Source: Haemonchus contortus (Eukaryota; Nematoda; Chromadorea; Rhabditida; Trichostrongylidae). From it: a DNA stretch of 64,000 nucleotides. Below are positions 35,217-47,139 of the stretch, piece by piece (position 1 is the first letter of the stretch; every line of letters begins with the position of its first letter). A program made the translations under genes and the position numbers. Below the pieces are notes generated by a model. That model did no database searches and had not been told where the DNA came from. It worked only from the letters and a program-made list of their open reading frames with translations. Where the stretch lies: NCBI GenBank assembly GCA_000469685.2, contig LS997562.1:35720215-35784214 (forward strand). The letters run 5' to 3'.

Positions 35217-36847
35217 TTTAGTAAAATATACCTAATAGACGATCTCGCTCCTATCACACCTACTGAGCTGTCGAACCCTCTTGCACTTTTACCTACAGCA
35301 ATCCTGTTTTGGAAGATTCATAATTAAGGTTTCGAAGGATCTTCAGTTCTAACTTTTACAAACGGAGCGGGCAGAAATCGAAGGTCCTGGTTAAAACGAA
35401 GACGAACAAACTAGAAGACGTCTTCACAAATCGAAATCGGTGCAACCTTTTTTAGCAGCGGTTCAAGACAAACATTCGAAGACTGAAACCGGAGCTCCGG
35501 TGAAACCGTCAAGAGACAAAATGACCGACGAACTCGCTCTTAGAGACGGCCTTTGTGACAGCCGAGAAATCGCAGCGCGAAAGACCATTTGTCTCTAAAA
35601 GCAAACGGATTCAACGCTAAAGAAACACGCCGATCTATGGTGGACGCCGAAGTTTTTGGTGATTCGGGGAACTTGTTCATGACATATCACAACTTCACTG
35701 GCGCCTACCATATCGAAAAGGTATTTCCTGCAAAACGAAGGAATTGCAAGAAGGAGCGACTCATCCTTTTACAAAGGAACGGGGGCACGGAGTTTTTGTC
35801 GAGTGGTAGCATCCGGTCACAACAGGAAATGGAGGTCGTATCTAAATTTCCTAATCAGTTTTGGTTCTGGGAGCAATACAGTACTCAGAAGGGTTTCCTC
35901 CTTCTGGCGCTGAATCCATCGCGTGGCGCAACCTAATAGTCTGGTAAATAAATAATTAAACACGGTTAATGACATTTTAATAAACTTAGCTCCAGCTAAT
36001 ATAGACATTACCACCCAGCCGAAAGGCCTAAGGCCCTAGATCCAGCCAGTCTTTGCCACTTGATGCGGTTCTAGCTTTCCTGTTAGTTCTCCCCAGGTAG
36101 GGCCAAGCTTTCCGTATCCTTGACCGCTCGTCAAGAGCAAGTAGAGCTGGGTTGAAATCTAATTGCAGGATTTCTAGGTTGAAATATTAGGAATGGTCCA
36201 ATCGTGAATAGAGATATTCCAAACCCGTCAGTCATGGGCAAAAGTTGCTTTCACCTGACAACGAATGAGGTAGGGCTCTACTTCAGAAGGGACCGTAATC
36301 GCAGTAGGCATGATCAAATGTTGATACGTTTGTTGAAATTGGTTTGGGTCCCACCTCCCTCATTAACAGCTATCTTTGATGCAACTGCTCCCAACTTTGT
36401 TTCAAGTTGATTGGTTGAGTTATCTAAACGAAAAAAAAAAGATTTATCCCCTTCCTTTTCGGGCTACTTCTTCACACCGACCGGGCACATCACACACTGG
36501 TCACTAATCTGACCCAATAACACTGTAGCAAAACTAAGTGTGTGTGGTGGTTTTGCGGCACTATTTTAGCTATCGTAATCTTACGTGTGATTTTTTTTTG
36601 TATGGCATTTTGCTTTTCAGTCAGGTGTTTGGATTGTGCTTCTTTTTTGTCTTTGCAATTTCAATACTCTTTTGGGAAGTTCCTACTGTAGGCAATAGAT
36701 TTTTTTAGCTCGTTGCGGAACTGAGGTTCAGTACTAGCTTTACCTAATTTGTAACAAGTGCTGTATTTTGTGTCATGAAGCATGTTGCAGGTTTGTAGGC
36801 ATCGACGATTGTTTATTTAGGAGGGAAATTATCAAGGATAGATTCTG
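35217..36847. other. Region upstream of the Rad60-like gene
   Basis: No conserved coding block seen. An ORF of 115 codons at 35589-35936 has no recognised motif. Confidence 0.4.
36821..36847 (+). promoter_or_regulatory. Possible trans-spliced 5' UTR of the Rad60-like gene
   Basis: GTTTATTTAG ends at 36820, and the start ATG follows 27 bases later. The acceptor-like sequence without a visible upstream exon fits spliced-leader addition, less strongly than for the iPGM and CREB3 genes. Confidence 0.35.
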
Positions 36848-39374
36848 ATGAGTGATGCTGTGGGATTAGCGGAGGTAGGTTTTAGTATTTCTAATATTTT
36901 TGAATGTTTTCTCGAATACATAAACACCTGTCATAGTTGCCACCCAGAGGGAAATATTAAGAATGCAACTTATGTATTGCTTGTATTTTGTATTAACACA
37001 ACCTCATTTTCCATAGAACAGGAAATATTTCTTCCGTCACATATTAACTTCAGGTACCTGGTCTATAAAAATAAACTAAAGATGGAAAACAGGAAGTTAC
37101 CTTGTGAGATAATTGTTGAATTGTTGGGAAAAATAAGCATTTACTTGGTTGCCAACTACTATTTCTCTCTGAACGCTGTCAGTTGTTTCATATTCGCGTT
37201 AAAGGTAAGCTGAAGGCGTTTGCAAAAGAGTTAAGAAACCACACTCAGGTCGAGCGTAGAGGTTGGGACTACTACATAGTGGGTTGGTGGTGCCGAGCAC
37301 CCGCCGGCCAGCGGCCGGGCCGAAAGGTCCGTTCGAGACGGCTTCGGCGTCCCTTGGGACCACTCGGCCCGGCGGGTGCTCGGCACCACTCACGTCTCAA
37401 TAAGCCATCTGAATAACATATAGGCTCAGTTGTAATAGTTCACATAGCCATGTATCGTAAAAATACGAAAATCGTACAAATTATAGCATTTTGGTGATTT
37501 TATGCAGTGCGAGCTATAAATTATATCAGATATAAAACTATATAGTTTGTTCAATGGCGCTAAGACCTCTTCTTTGTTTCAGGGTTGTTCGTCCGATAGT
37601 GATGAAGACTTATACACTCACAGTGTTGACATTAGGAAGGTAAGAGCTACGGTACTTGATCCAGAAGGTTTATGCAAAGACTTCCCAAATGGTGATAACG
37701 TAACTCCCCGTATTGGTGAGTTTTTCTCCAAATTGTTTCTTTCTAACTATATCGGTAAACACCCGATTCTGGCATGCTATCCGCTGTTAGTAGCAGGATA
37801 GAAAGCCGTTGTAATTGTGGATATTCTTTTTTGAAGTGGTTCAATATTCAATTCTCTTGCTTTACTCATCTTTCATATATTCAGTGAAACCTGATGTCAT
37901 TCCGCTAGATGACGATGACTCGGATTCACTCGATCTTTCTGATCCAGAAAATCTGTGCCCAAAGGTAGTTGTTGAGAATTTTCATCCTCCCCAGTGCTTT
38001 CCTTCAATTGTTCTGGAACACACGGAGGGAAATTCCTGAAAGCTCGCCCATTATTTAGAAGAAATTTTGGTTTTCTTGAATGGCCACTAAATCGCTTGTC
38101 TTTCAGAAAGCTAAGGAATCCTCCAAAAGGCGACGAAAACGCATGGAGCAGGAGCAACTGCAAGGTGACTTTTACATCTGGAGCAGGCTTTTCCTCCGAC
38201 TTTGAACTCTAGCATTTCCCCTTTTTCACTGAGAATCACTTTGGCTCATTATACTTCAGAGTTGGAAGAAATTATGCACGAACCAATAGTCACACATGTA
38301 ATTGTTCCGAAGAGGGCGAAAAGATGTCGGCCTGCAGTACTCGATCTGTAAGTATTACCTTTTTCTCGCTACCTCAAACTTGATTATCAATATCCATTTT
38401 TAGCTGCCAATCTTCCGATATTTTGAATGACAGCATAGAGTCAATAGAGTCTAATACTGTATTAGCGTCACCAAAAAATGTTGCTTCTGGAAAAGGAGCC
38501 GCAGATTCTAGCAAAGAAGTTGATCTTTTTGTAACCGTTAATGTGGATCACGAAACTGGAAAGCCCGGGCGATTTATGACCATTCGCCGGGTAAGCAACT
38601 TTCAAAGCTATTCGAGTAAGCTTCTATTAGTATAGCAGCTGTCGACTTTCTAGGATGAACCGTTCGACAAGCTACGTCCTGTATTTGCGAGGGAACTGAA
38701 GTGTCATCAACTTGATGTTCTAATTCATGTCAATAAAAAGGATGCAGGTCCGGGTGACACGCCAGACTCGATGGGTCTCGATTTGAAAAAGGTATGCATA
38801 GTGTTTAGTGCCTATTTTACACGTCGGTTATGCCTCATGCCCGGCATTCTTGTGAGCTTTACGATGGCATCAAACTATGATAAAAGCCAATTATCCATCT
38901 TACGATGCCGTAATGCTATAGGGTATTTAGAGGGCTCCACAAGACCAAATTACCAAATATTTACAACATTCAGGATGACTATTCCTATGATGTATAGTAA
39001 TTATTTATAGCTAGCTCTTGTTAACGTTTTCTCTCTGAAATCTGGCTCCACCTATGGAGAGGACCTTGCAAACGATCCGAACTTCATAGCAGTAAAGTGT
39101 ATATTCGCAAATTCCCGTCCTCGGTGCGTCTACATCAGTCTGGTCAGTATATTTTGCTTTTTTCTTCCTTTCGTCCTTTATCGGCTCCTTTAAAACATCT
39201 TTTTTCAAGATGGAACCATTTTCCGATGCAAAGAAGCGCATTGCAAAGGAACTGAAGTTGACGCAAGCAATAGATAAGCTGGTGTTCGACAGCGAGGTTC
39301 TTAGTGATGGAGATAATCCGGGGGCTATTGGAATGGAAGCTGATGACGTAATCGAAATACATTTGAAGAAATAG
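36848..39374 (+). CDS. Rad60/Esc2/NIP45-family protein with two SUMO-like domains
   Basis: Nine exons in matching phase: 36848-36874, 37583-37715, 37885-37964, 38107-38164, 38260-38347, 38404-38590, 38654-38791, 39011-39142, 39210-39374 (TAG), 335 residues. The N-terminal third is acidic and contains VIPLDDDDSDSLD, a clear SUMO-interacting motif. A basic cluster KRRRKR (a nuclear-import candidate) follows. The C-terminal half holds two beta-grasp SUMO-like domains: about 169-245 (DLFVTVNV, then FMTIRRDEPFDKLRPVFARE) and about 264-335 (IAVKCIFANS, then FSDAKKRIAKEL, then GMEADDVIEIHLKK). The second ends without a diglycine, so it is not conjugated. Family members (Rad60, Esc2, NIP45) link SUMO and Ubc9 to STUbL and genome maintenance. 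Exon 1 (nine residues) is chosen on phase and start context. Intron 1 (36875-37582) holds a GC-rich hairpin. Confidence 0.87.
37287..37389. repeat. 103-nt GC-rich near-perfect hairpin in intron 1
   Basis: The outer 21 bases (from GTGGTGCCGAGCACCC) are an exact inverted repeat of the last 21. Inside them GGGCCGA/TCGGCCC and GGTCC/GGGACC also pair, and GACGGCTTCGGCGTC caps the stem. Local GC content is far above the AT-rich flanks. No TSD is clear. It could be a foldback element or a structured RNA. Confidence 0.75.
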
Positions 39375-40268
39375 TATTTGTGATTTACTACATAGTATAT
39401 TGATCCTGTACTAATCTAGTTTTTATCACTAGATATCGATTCTTTGGTAGCAGTGTCATTTCTTTGAAAGTACTGTTGATCTCATGCTAACCGTATGACT
39501 GCTATCCGGTGGTCTTTCCTGTATTATTTTACTCGACTGAATTAATTAACAGCGCATACTGCTCTCTATGGACCTCGACATGATTATTTTGAATCAATGT
39601 TCTTTATTTGCTAATGAAAGAACACTTTGTACGAGTTACCAACGTTCTGTTCGACTCGTGGGTGCATCGTAACTAACAAACCTCATGAGCAACTGATTTT
39701 TGCATGATAGTAATTGTGGGCCCAGGATTTTATATAGTGCGACATATGGACCTATTTCCTTTGCAATTACTATCGCGTGAGAGTGAGAAGTCGACATCTT
39801 CTGAGGTGACCTTAATTAGGAACGCAAGAAAGAGTTTCAGATGGGCATTGAGTAGGGGTATAAAGGAGTATTTCTTCTTCCATTCATTTGTATTTTTTCT
39901 ATTCAATTTGTTAGGCTGAATTGTGGCGGGGTCACTGACCCTGAACCGATCCAACTGCCCTTTTCCGTCTTTTCTATGATTTACTTATGTATTTGCTACA
40001 ATTCAGTCCTTCTAATATTGACTTTGCTGCATGATTTGTAGTAAAATGAAGTTCAAGGGTGACAGCTGACGATGGTCAGGACATGTTCAGTGTTTTTCTT
40101 TACAATGCGAATGAACGATGGTATAGGTAAGATTTGTGTCCTTCAGCCTGCACATATGTGTGTAAATAAGTGACGAGCACAAAATTTATGCATTCCGTGT
40201 AATATCGCAGTACTCCGATGTATTGATTCAATGGTTATCCCCTGCGAACTTTGCAGTAATTGTTGTTC
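39375..40268. other. 3' flank of the Rad60-like gene
   Basis: AT-rich, no coding block recognised. Confidence 0.4.
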
Positions 40269-40397
40269 TTAAAATTGAATGTTTGAAAATTCGTTTACTA
40301 CTCGTATTCCTTTGGAAAAGGTAAATTGTCGGCAGTTATTCAAAGTCATCAATAAAAGGACTATTCCAACGAACAAGGCAATCAGGTGAGTCTTCAT
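40269..40397 (-). CDS. Candidate 42-residue peptide with signal/anchor helix
   Basis: An ORF starting MKTHLIALFVGIVLLLMTL continues NNCRQFTFSKGIRVVNEF and ends TAA. The start is a textbook signal peptide or signal anchor. It lies 0.65 kb downstream of the iPGM gene on the same strand. No homologue is known to me, and it could be the first exon of a longer gene or chance. Confidence 0.25.
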   Translation of the reverse strand: MKTHLIALFVGIVLLLMTLNNCRQFTFSKGIRVVNEFSNIQF

Positions 40398-41052
40398 AAC
40401 AATATTCCCATAACAATCCATATTTCGTGGTTTTTGACAAAAAAAAAAAAAATAGTATTGAGCAAACAGAGAGCCGTGCATCGGCACAATCCATTTATCT
40501 AATGGATAACTCTGGCTGCTAGTTTTTTTTATCAGTTTTCCTAGACAAATTTCGGGCGTCACAAACATATTCACATAAAACAGTACGAATTACCGTAACG
40601 AGAGGCTCAATAGGCTCCCCATTTCGAATCAGGCTATTTTCATTCTGATTAACACTGCCATTCGCCAGCTATAAACTCCAATTAGAGCCATAACACGACA
40701 AGACTCCAAAGAGAGGGAGAACCAATGATTTATTGAATTGCTCTAACGCAGAACTTTGACCAGAAAATTAACAGTAGGCCGCCTAAATGAATTCACAGCC
40801 ATCCAAATTAAATACTAAGAAATTACTTAGATGAAACGCCTAGATACTAACAAGTAGTGCAGTATTTACTCTATAGTTCACACAGCTGGTAAAAGATGGT
40901 GAACAGGGTCCCAGTTTCTTTGCACTATGAAACGCAGACCGTGAACAACTAGATCTAATGGATGTTAAAACATTGAAGAAATTTGATCTGCACTTGAAAA
41001 GAACAGTTCTGCTAATAACCGGGCATCATGAGAATCTAAAATATTAAAGCGC

Positions 41053-43908
41053 TCAGACTTTGTCTAGCAACGAGACGCCGCTCATCTCTTGTGGCTTGGG
41101 AAGACCCATCACAGTGAGTACGGACGGCGCAACATCACAGAGTGCTGGTGCTCGATCAGTAAGCTGCAAACAGAAGAAGTCAACTTTTGATGGTGGATTT
41201 AAAGAAATTTGATGACCTGAAGGTACTTACCTTCTTGAACTTGAATGCATTACTGCTGCATGTAAATGGTACACGGTTACAGGTGTGAGCGGTGTGTTTG
41301 CTGCCATCAGGGGCCTTCATCTTTTCGGCATTACCGTGGTCCGCAGTTACCATGAGCACGTAGTCTGCATTAATAAAATACATGCAAGCAAACAATGCGT
41401 AAAGAAAAAAAAACATACCATTAGCTTTGCAAGCTTCAAAAATTCTTCCTATTGCTCTATCAGTGGCCTCACACGCCTTGACAGCAGCTTCATATACCTA
41501 TGATCAAGAGAATACGGTAATCGAATCCTAAACACAAACGAAATATAAGACATGAACTCACTCCAGTATGGCCAACCATATCTGGTGGGGCGAAGTTACA
41601 CATGACGAATGGGTGTTTCTTCAATTTTATCTGTTCCACCATCTTGTCTGCAACTCCTTCTGAAGACATCTCTGGCTTCAAATCATATGTCGCCACCTGT
41701 AGAATTAGAATTTAGAATTCAAGAATGAAGAGGAAATGGAAAATTGAGCTGAACCTTTGGACTGGGGACCATGCATCTCTCCTCATTCTCAAACTGCTTC
41801 TCGACTCCACCATTGAAGAAGAAGGTAACGTGCGCGTATTTTTCTGTTTCCGCACAATGGAACTGAGTCAGTTTCTGAAAGCTCAACACTCTAGTTAAGT
41901 ATTACTAAAAAGTAAAAAAATAGATATAATCAGAGCATACATGTTCAGCTAGCCACTCAGCCAGCACATTCTTGTTGGAAAGAGGAGGGAACAATGCTGG
42001 GAATGGGAATTCTGCTTTATATTGTGTCATACCTGTACAAAACCACTTAAACACCTGTTCAAATTCATTTATGTAATTGGCATAGCTAACCTATAACTTG
42101 CAGGTTTTTGGGATGAGGGAGAGACGATTTGCAGTCCTTGTAGCGCTCCATCCCCATTACCTAGAACCACCATAATCAATGCAAGCGGGTTGAAAATTTA
42201 TGGAAAATGGTCACCTCGGAAATCTCTCTCATTCGGTCAGCTCTGTAATCGAAGAAGATGACTGTGTCACCATCCTTTACTCTAGCATTGTCTCCATTGA
42301 GGATAATCGGCTTGAGGAACTCATCAGTTTCTTGAGCAGCGTAGCGTTTTTTTACGAGAGCTGGAGCCTGAAGAAAGTAGAACTAGGTAATAATGGGAAG
42401 GCTAGAAAAAGCCATTGATGAATATAGTCATAGAAAAAGCACCTCTTCAACAGAGCAAGCTTCTCCTTTACCACCGATCATAGCTTCATACGCCACACAA
42501 ATTCGTTCCCAACGCTTATCACGGTCCATGGCATAATAACTGAAATTTCGCATATTGGTACTATCGTCTCATTAGAGTAACTAGACGGATAAGGACAGAA
42601 TTTTCATCGTTTCCCATAGTTAGAACACATCATGAAATAATATTTCTTCCACAGAACGCTATTCCTACTCAAATTCGGGGTGCGTTTCCAAAAAAAAAAT
42701 TTCAAGGTCATACTGATCGCGATCCAACTTCGTGAATGCATTATGTCATTATACATTATACATTATATTATATCGCATTATTTTGCATTATATTATACCG
42801 GCAAAATAATTAAAAATCAAAAGAAAATCTAATGCCTACCGTCCGACAATAGTCGCCAACTGGCAGTATGCTTGTTCCTTCATGAAAGCAATAGTTTTCT
42901 CGAGGAAACCAACTCCACTTGTTGGTGATGTGTCACGACCGTCTCCATAAAAGTGAAGGAAACAGTTGGGTACACCCAACTGCTTTATGCATTTTATCAA
43001 AGCGAATAGATGGTCTGAAAAGTGAATTTTCCACAAATGCAATGGTTTTCCCCTTAAAAAAGTTTCAAGACTAATGATATAAGCTTTGACCAGAAGAACT
43101 TACCTATGTGCGAGTGAACTCCTCCGTCTGAAACAAGGCCAGCTAAATGAAGACGACCGTTGCCGCTTTTAGCACGATTACAAGCAGCTACCAGAGCCTC
43201 ATTTTTCACCTTAAACGTTTATCATTTGTGGACTTCGTGGACTTCAAAACACAGGCCAAACAAAAAGATTAAGTGGAACGGTCGCAGTTATTGAGTAGTT
43301 AATACGAAACGTTTCATACTTCTAGGGTAGAGACAACGGCAACTAGGATCCCGTGAAGGAACGCTCAAATGATGTAAGCAAAAATTCACCTCATGAATAA
43401 ACAAAGAGCATTTGCACCACCGTCGAACTGGATTTAATCAATTAACGAAGGGCCGCATGTGCGAGCTTTATTCAGCAAACTCACCAGAGTATCATTTTTG
43501 ATGGAGAGATTGATACGAACAATGTCTTGGTAAATTGGTCGACCGGAACCGATATTCAGATGACCGACCTGAATGATGAATTCAATGGACAACAAAAGGA
43601 AACTGCGATAAAATTAGGTGATTAAGCCAACTGTGAACGCTTTGAGAGATATATCGCACCTCAGAATTACCCATAAGTCCTTCAGGGAGACCGACATGTA
43701 GGCCATGAGCTTCAATCTGCGTCCAATTTCCTACAATTGCATATTCATTTTATATTGATCAACCTTCTTTGGGCCTAAATAGCAGACCTGAGCATAAGGA
43801 ATCCATGACAGGCGTTTTGGCATTCAATATGGCATTGCCATCGGATTGGTCTGAAATGCCCCAACCGTCGATGACGATCAAACAGACGCGATTTGCCACA
43901 GCCGTCAT
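41053..43908 (-). CDS. ipgm-1: Cofactor-independent phosphoglycerate mutase (iPGM)
   Basis: Fourteen exons in matching phase: 43788-43908, 43660-43730, 43485-43568, 43104-43209, 42840-43014, 42443-42539, 42215-42367, 42091-42160, 41941-42032, 41755-41874, 41562-41696, 41419-41497, 41231-41364, 41053-41163, giving 515 residues. The enzyme interconverts 3- and 2-phosphoglycerate in cytosolic glycolysis without 2,3-bisphosphoglycerate, using two Mn/Mg ions and a phospho-serine. Seen directly: VIDGWG (metal Asp14), [10 protein letters not shown] with the catalytic Ser63, [36 protein letters not shown], and [10 protein letters not shown] with its metal ligands. The intron after residue 64 falls between GNSE and VGH. 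The protein is close to C. elegans iPGM throughout and should be active. An ATTTTCAG acceptor seven bases before the ATG suggests SL trans-splicing. AATAAA on this strand at 40729-40734 is a likely poly(A) signal. The animal host's enzyme is the unrelated dPGM. Confidence 0.97.
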
Positions 43909-43917
43909 CTTCTCCCT
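43909..43917 (-). promoter_or_regulatory. Probable SL trans-splice acceptor of the iPGM gene
   Basis: On the minus strand GAATTTTCAG is followed by GGAGAAG and the start ATG. An in-frame longer N-terminus from an upstream exon, as in one C. elegans isoform, is the alternative. Confidence 0.55.
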
Positions 43918-46493
43918 GAAAATTCACAGCGTAAGGATCCATAGGGCATGGTAATTCGAACTGAATCACGACAGTGGCGATATATGATGAAAAGGATGGC
44001 TTCAAATCATATGGCAATGCAGCGTTATATGAAGGATTCTGCAGATTGTCATCTATTTGATCGACTTCACCGGAGTTAGTGTTATCAACTTTACCACAGC
44101 AATCAAACTGCTGGTAATTTCTTCTAGAACAAGCTATGGAAGAAGCTGGAAAAGCTATGGAAGTTAATAAGTAGCTGGCTAGCTAGTTGAGGTTACAACA
44201 TGCACTTGCCTAATCGGAAATGTGAGGTGAAGCTGAAAACATACGTAGTAGCACTCACCTCCTTATAACGTGATGCAATTGAAAGTTGGGATGCCTTATT
44301 CGTGAGAAAACACCCGGAAACTGACTTCTCACACACCAATTTAGCGCTTTATAAGCAAACATGTTGACCGTAAACATCATGAATATCAAAGGAACTAACT
44401 GATCGATGCTTCAAGTCAAGGTCAAATGATCTCACGAACATGTGTCCGTTCAACGATTTAACGATAAGCGGTTCTCTTTTGAAAAGAGGATTTTTCAGAA
44501 AGTGCTGGAAGAAGGTTCGACACGACAACTCTAGCTGATTCCTACAAAATGCCCTAAAGTCTGTGTCGGCTAGAGACCAAGTTGTTTCGTTACGTGCCTG
44601 CGCCCTGCCACCTGTTTATGTGAGGACAGGGATCGCCCTTGGTGTGATTTCTTGCTGTCCTTTGCATGAGAGCAGAACATGAAGAGACAGAAACCGTGGC
44701 TGACGCGAACTTTTGCTTTAGCATTAGTCGGACACACAGATAAGACGAAATGCAAATAGAAAGCTCATGACCCAGGTAGAATAATAGGTTGCAAGAATGT
44801 TCTGAACATATAACCTCTCTTTCCTGCCACTGAGCCTCGGAGTACTTAGTATTCATTTTCAGGTATTTCAAGTTTTGCCCAGACCAAGAGCATGGGGAGT
44901 CGCGAAGTTGGTGAAACGTGGAATGGGAAAATCAAGGAAAATACGGATTTACCACGGATAAGATAAGTACAGCTCCCTCAACTGCGGAATCCTCGATTTC
45001 TCACCTCACGTCGGCAGCAAACTAGGGTAGCTATTGAACTCTTGATAACTCTAATTTGAAGAGCAACACTTCTGAGGGCCAGGGCAGGTCTATAAACCGG
45101 CTTTGACACCCTATCAAGATAAGAACTCAATTTCTACAACGTTATCATACTATTCTTGTGCCGAGGCTAACCTCAGAAATAGCCACGACCGCCCGGAAAG
45201 ATTTTATCTACTCAAAGGAGCAAATAGGGCACAGAAGAAGATGAGAACAGGAACCTGGGGTGAGGCAGATGGTGGAAGATGGTCATCGGTCGATGATCAC
45301 TAACAAAACCCCGAAATAGAAATAGATAGAAATCAAGGTCAATGAACAAAACGGAATTGGAAACAGAAACAGAGAAGAGTTGGATTCCCAAGAAAGTCCT
45401 GGAAATGCGATTCAACCGAAGATCCATCCTGGATGGGAGAAAAGAAGATCAGAAGAAGAATCATTGACGAAAATGACTTTTATTCCTGTAGGATGTTCAG
45501 TTGCTGAACAGAATGCGCAATCACAACACACAACCGAGCGCGACTGCTCTATTCGCCAGTTGCCCGACGATCAATAGTGCAGTAGGCGAGTGCTCTTTTT
45601 GAAAACTAGACACTCGTAGAGGTTCTCGGAACGCTCCCGAGCGTTCTAATCAAAAAAAAAACCAGAGGGTTAAAAGAGCATTGAGTTGAGTAGGGACAGG
45701 TTCATAAACACGGTACACACCGCATTTACTCATTTGATAAGAGCGAGCAGTAATCGATCAAACAAAGATTCCCCCTACACCCCTCTATGTGAAGAGGAAA
45801 ACATGCAGAACATTAAAAATCAAAACCCGTGTTATCGCCTTAGGATAGGTACAATCATCGATTGGCGCGACTTAATCCATGCTACACAGCAACCAGTTAT
45901 CGCTGTAATATAGGCAGACACGATTATCTCCACAAGCAGATTAAATGGTGAGGGAATAGAGGCAAAAGCGAGACAAAAACCTGAAAAGAACTTGGATGAG
46001 TTTCTCAGGGTAGTTAGGCGTCGATTCAACTGTACAAAAGGGGTTACGGATGTAATCTCTTATCACACGCCATAAAAAATATTCACGGCTTAAGTTTGGA
46101 GAAACTGACTGAACTCCAAATGAAATAAGTGTTGGGATGACTTTATCTGTGAGATGACGTGTTGGCCGTGGCAATCCTGGAGCTAATGTGTTTCAAGACT
46201 ACCCTAGTGATAGTCTGATGGGATTTCAGGCTCGCGAATTAGGGTCTTGTAAGTCCTCCACTGCTAGACTGTACTTAGACGACCTTTTGCATTGAAGATC
46301 TAATTACGCGATCTTTTTTTCTTAGAATTGTTTGGAATGAATGGCGTACTCATCACCAAACAGGAGCGAAGGGTAGGTACTACTCGTGAAACATCTGATG
46401 ATTGTGTAGAATGGAGAGGGCACGAAGAGTGGGTAAAGGGGTCGGGTAAGCGAACTCCGGGCATTTATTTATTTATTTATTTTATTTATAATA
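43918..46493. other. Region upstream of the iPGM gene
   Basis: No conserved coding block seen. It ends in an ATTT-rich microsatellite (about 46460-46490) that abuts Helitron copy B. Confidence 0.4.
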
Positions 46494-47139
46494 CCAGTGA
46501 GCTACGCACGCTCATGCGTGTCCACAACCGCTCATCTACGATTTTACTCGAGAAGAGCAGTAAAACATTTTCATGCTCCGTATAAACGACACTGTTTCAC
46601 CCAAAATCCCCCTTAAGTTTCATTTCTGGAGATCGCGCATCAGAGTTAAGCACTCAAGAGCAAAGCATCCTTTCAAGAGCGTAGCTGTCATTACATTTAT
46701 ACTGGTAATGTCGCTCCAGTTTGATTGCAGGAGATTGCGATCGGGGCGGACATGCAGAAAAGCACTGACTTGTACATCGGCTGGCTACCGCAAGTCATTG
46801 CATAGGACCCATACGCATTCAATACGCCACTACGATTCTCAATGGAAGTCCAATGCGCGGGATCCTTCTGATGGGATTGCTTAACGCCCCGAAGCACTAT
46901 TTGATTGCGCATCAGAGAAGTAATGGAAAAGAGCAGAGTGTTCGATGATGCCTGATACCAATAGATGCCCATGTAAAACGTTTCCCACCCTGAATTCCCT
47001 CTTCTCTAAAAACTGGTTAGCATGCGATCTACCTCCCCACCGCGCTCATTTGATCTCCACGCTCTTGATCGTGCCTACGTGACTTTTGCGAGGACACACA
47101 AACGGACACACAAAGTTAGCGGTTTATATATATAGAGGA
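46494..47139 (-). mobile_element. Non-autonomous Helitron, copy B (646 bp)
   Basis: Reverse complement of copy A with the same length and the same ends, again between A (47140) and T (46493). Long internal stretches read identically; one difference I noticed is at 46968, matching 34742 in copy A. The near identity implies recent transposition or gene conversion. Confidence 0.85.
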
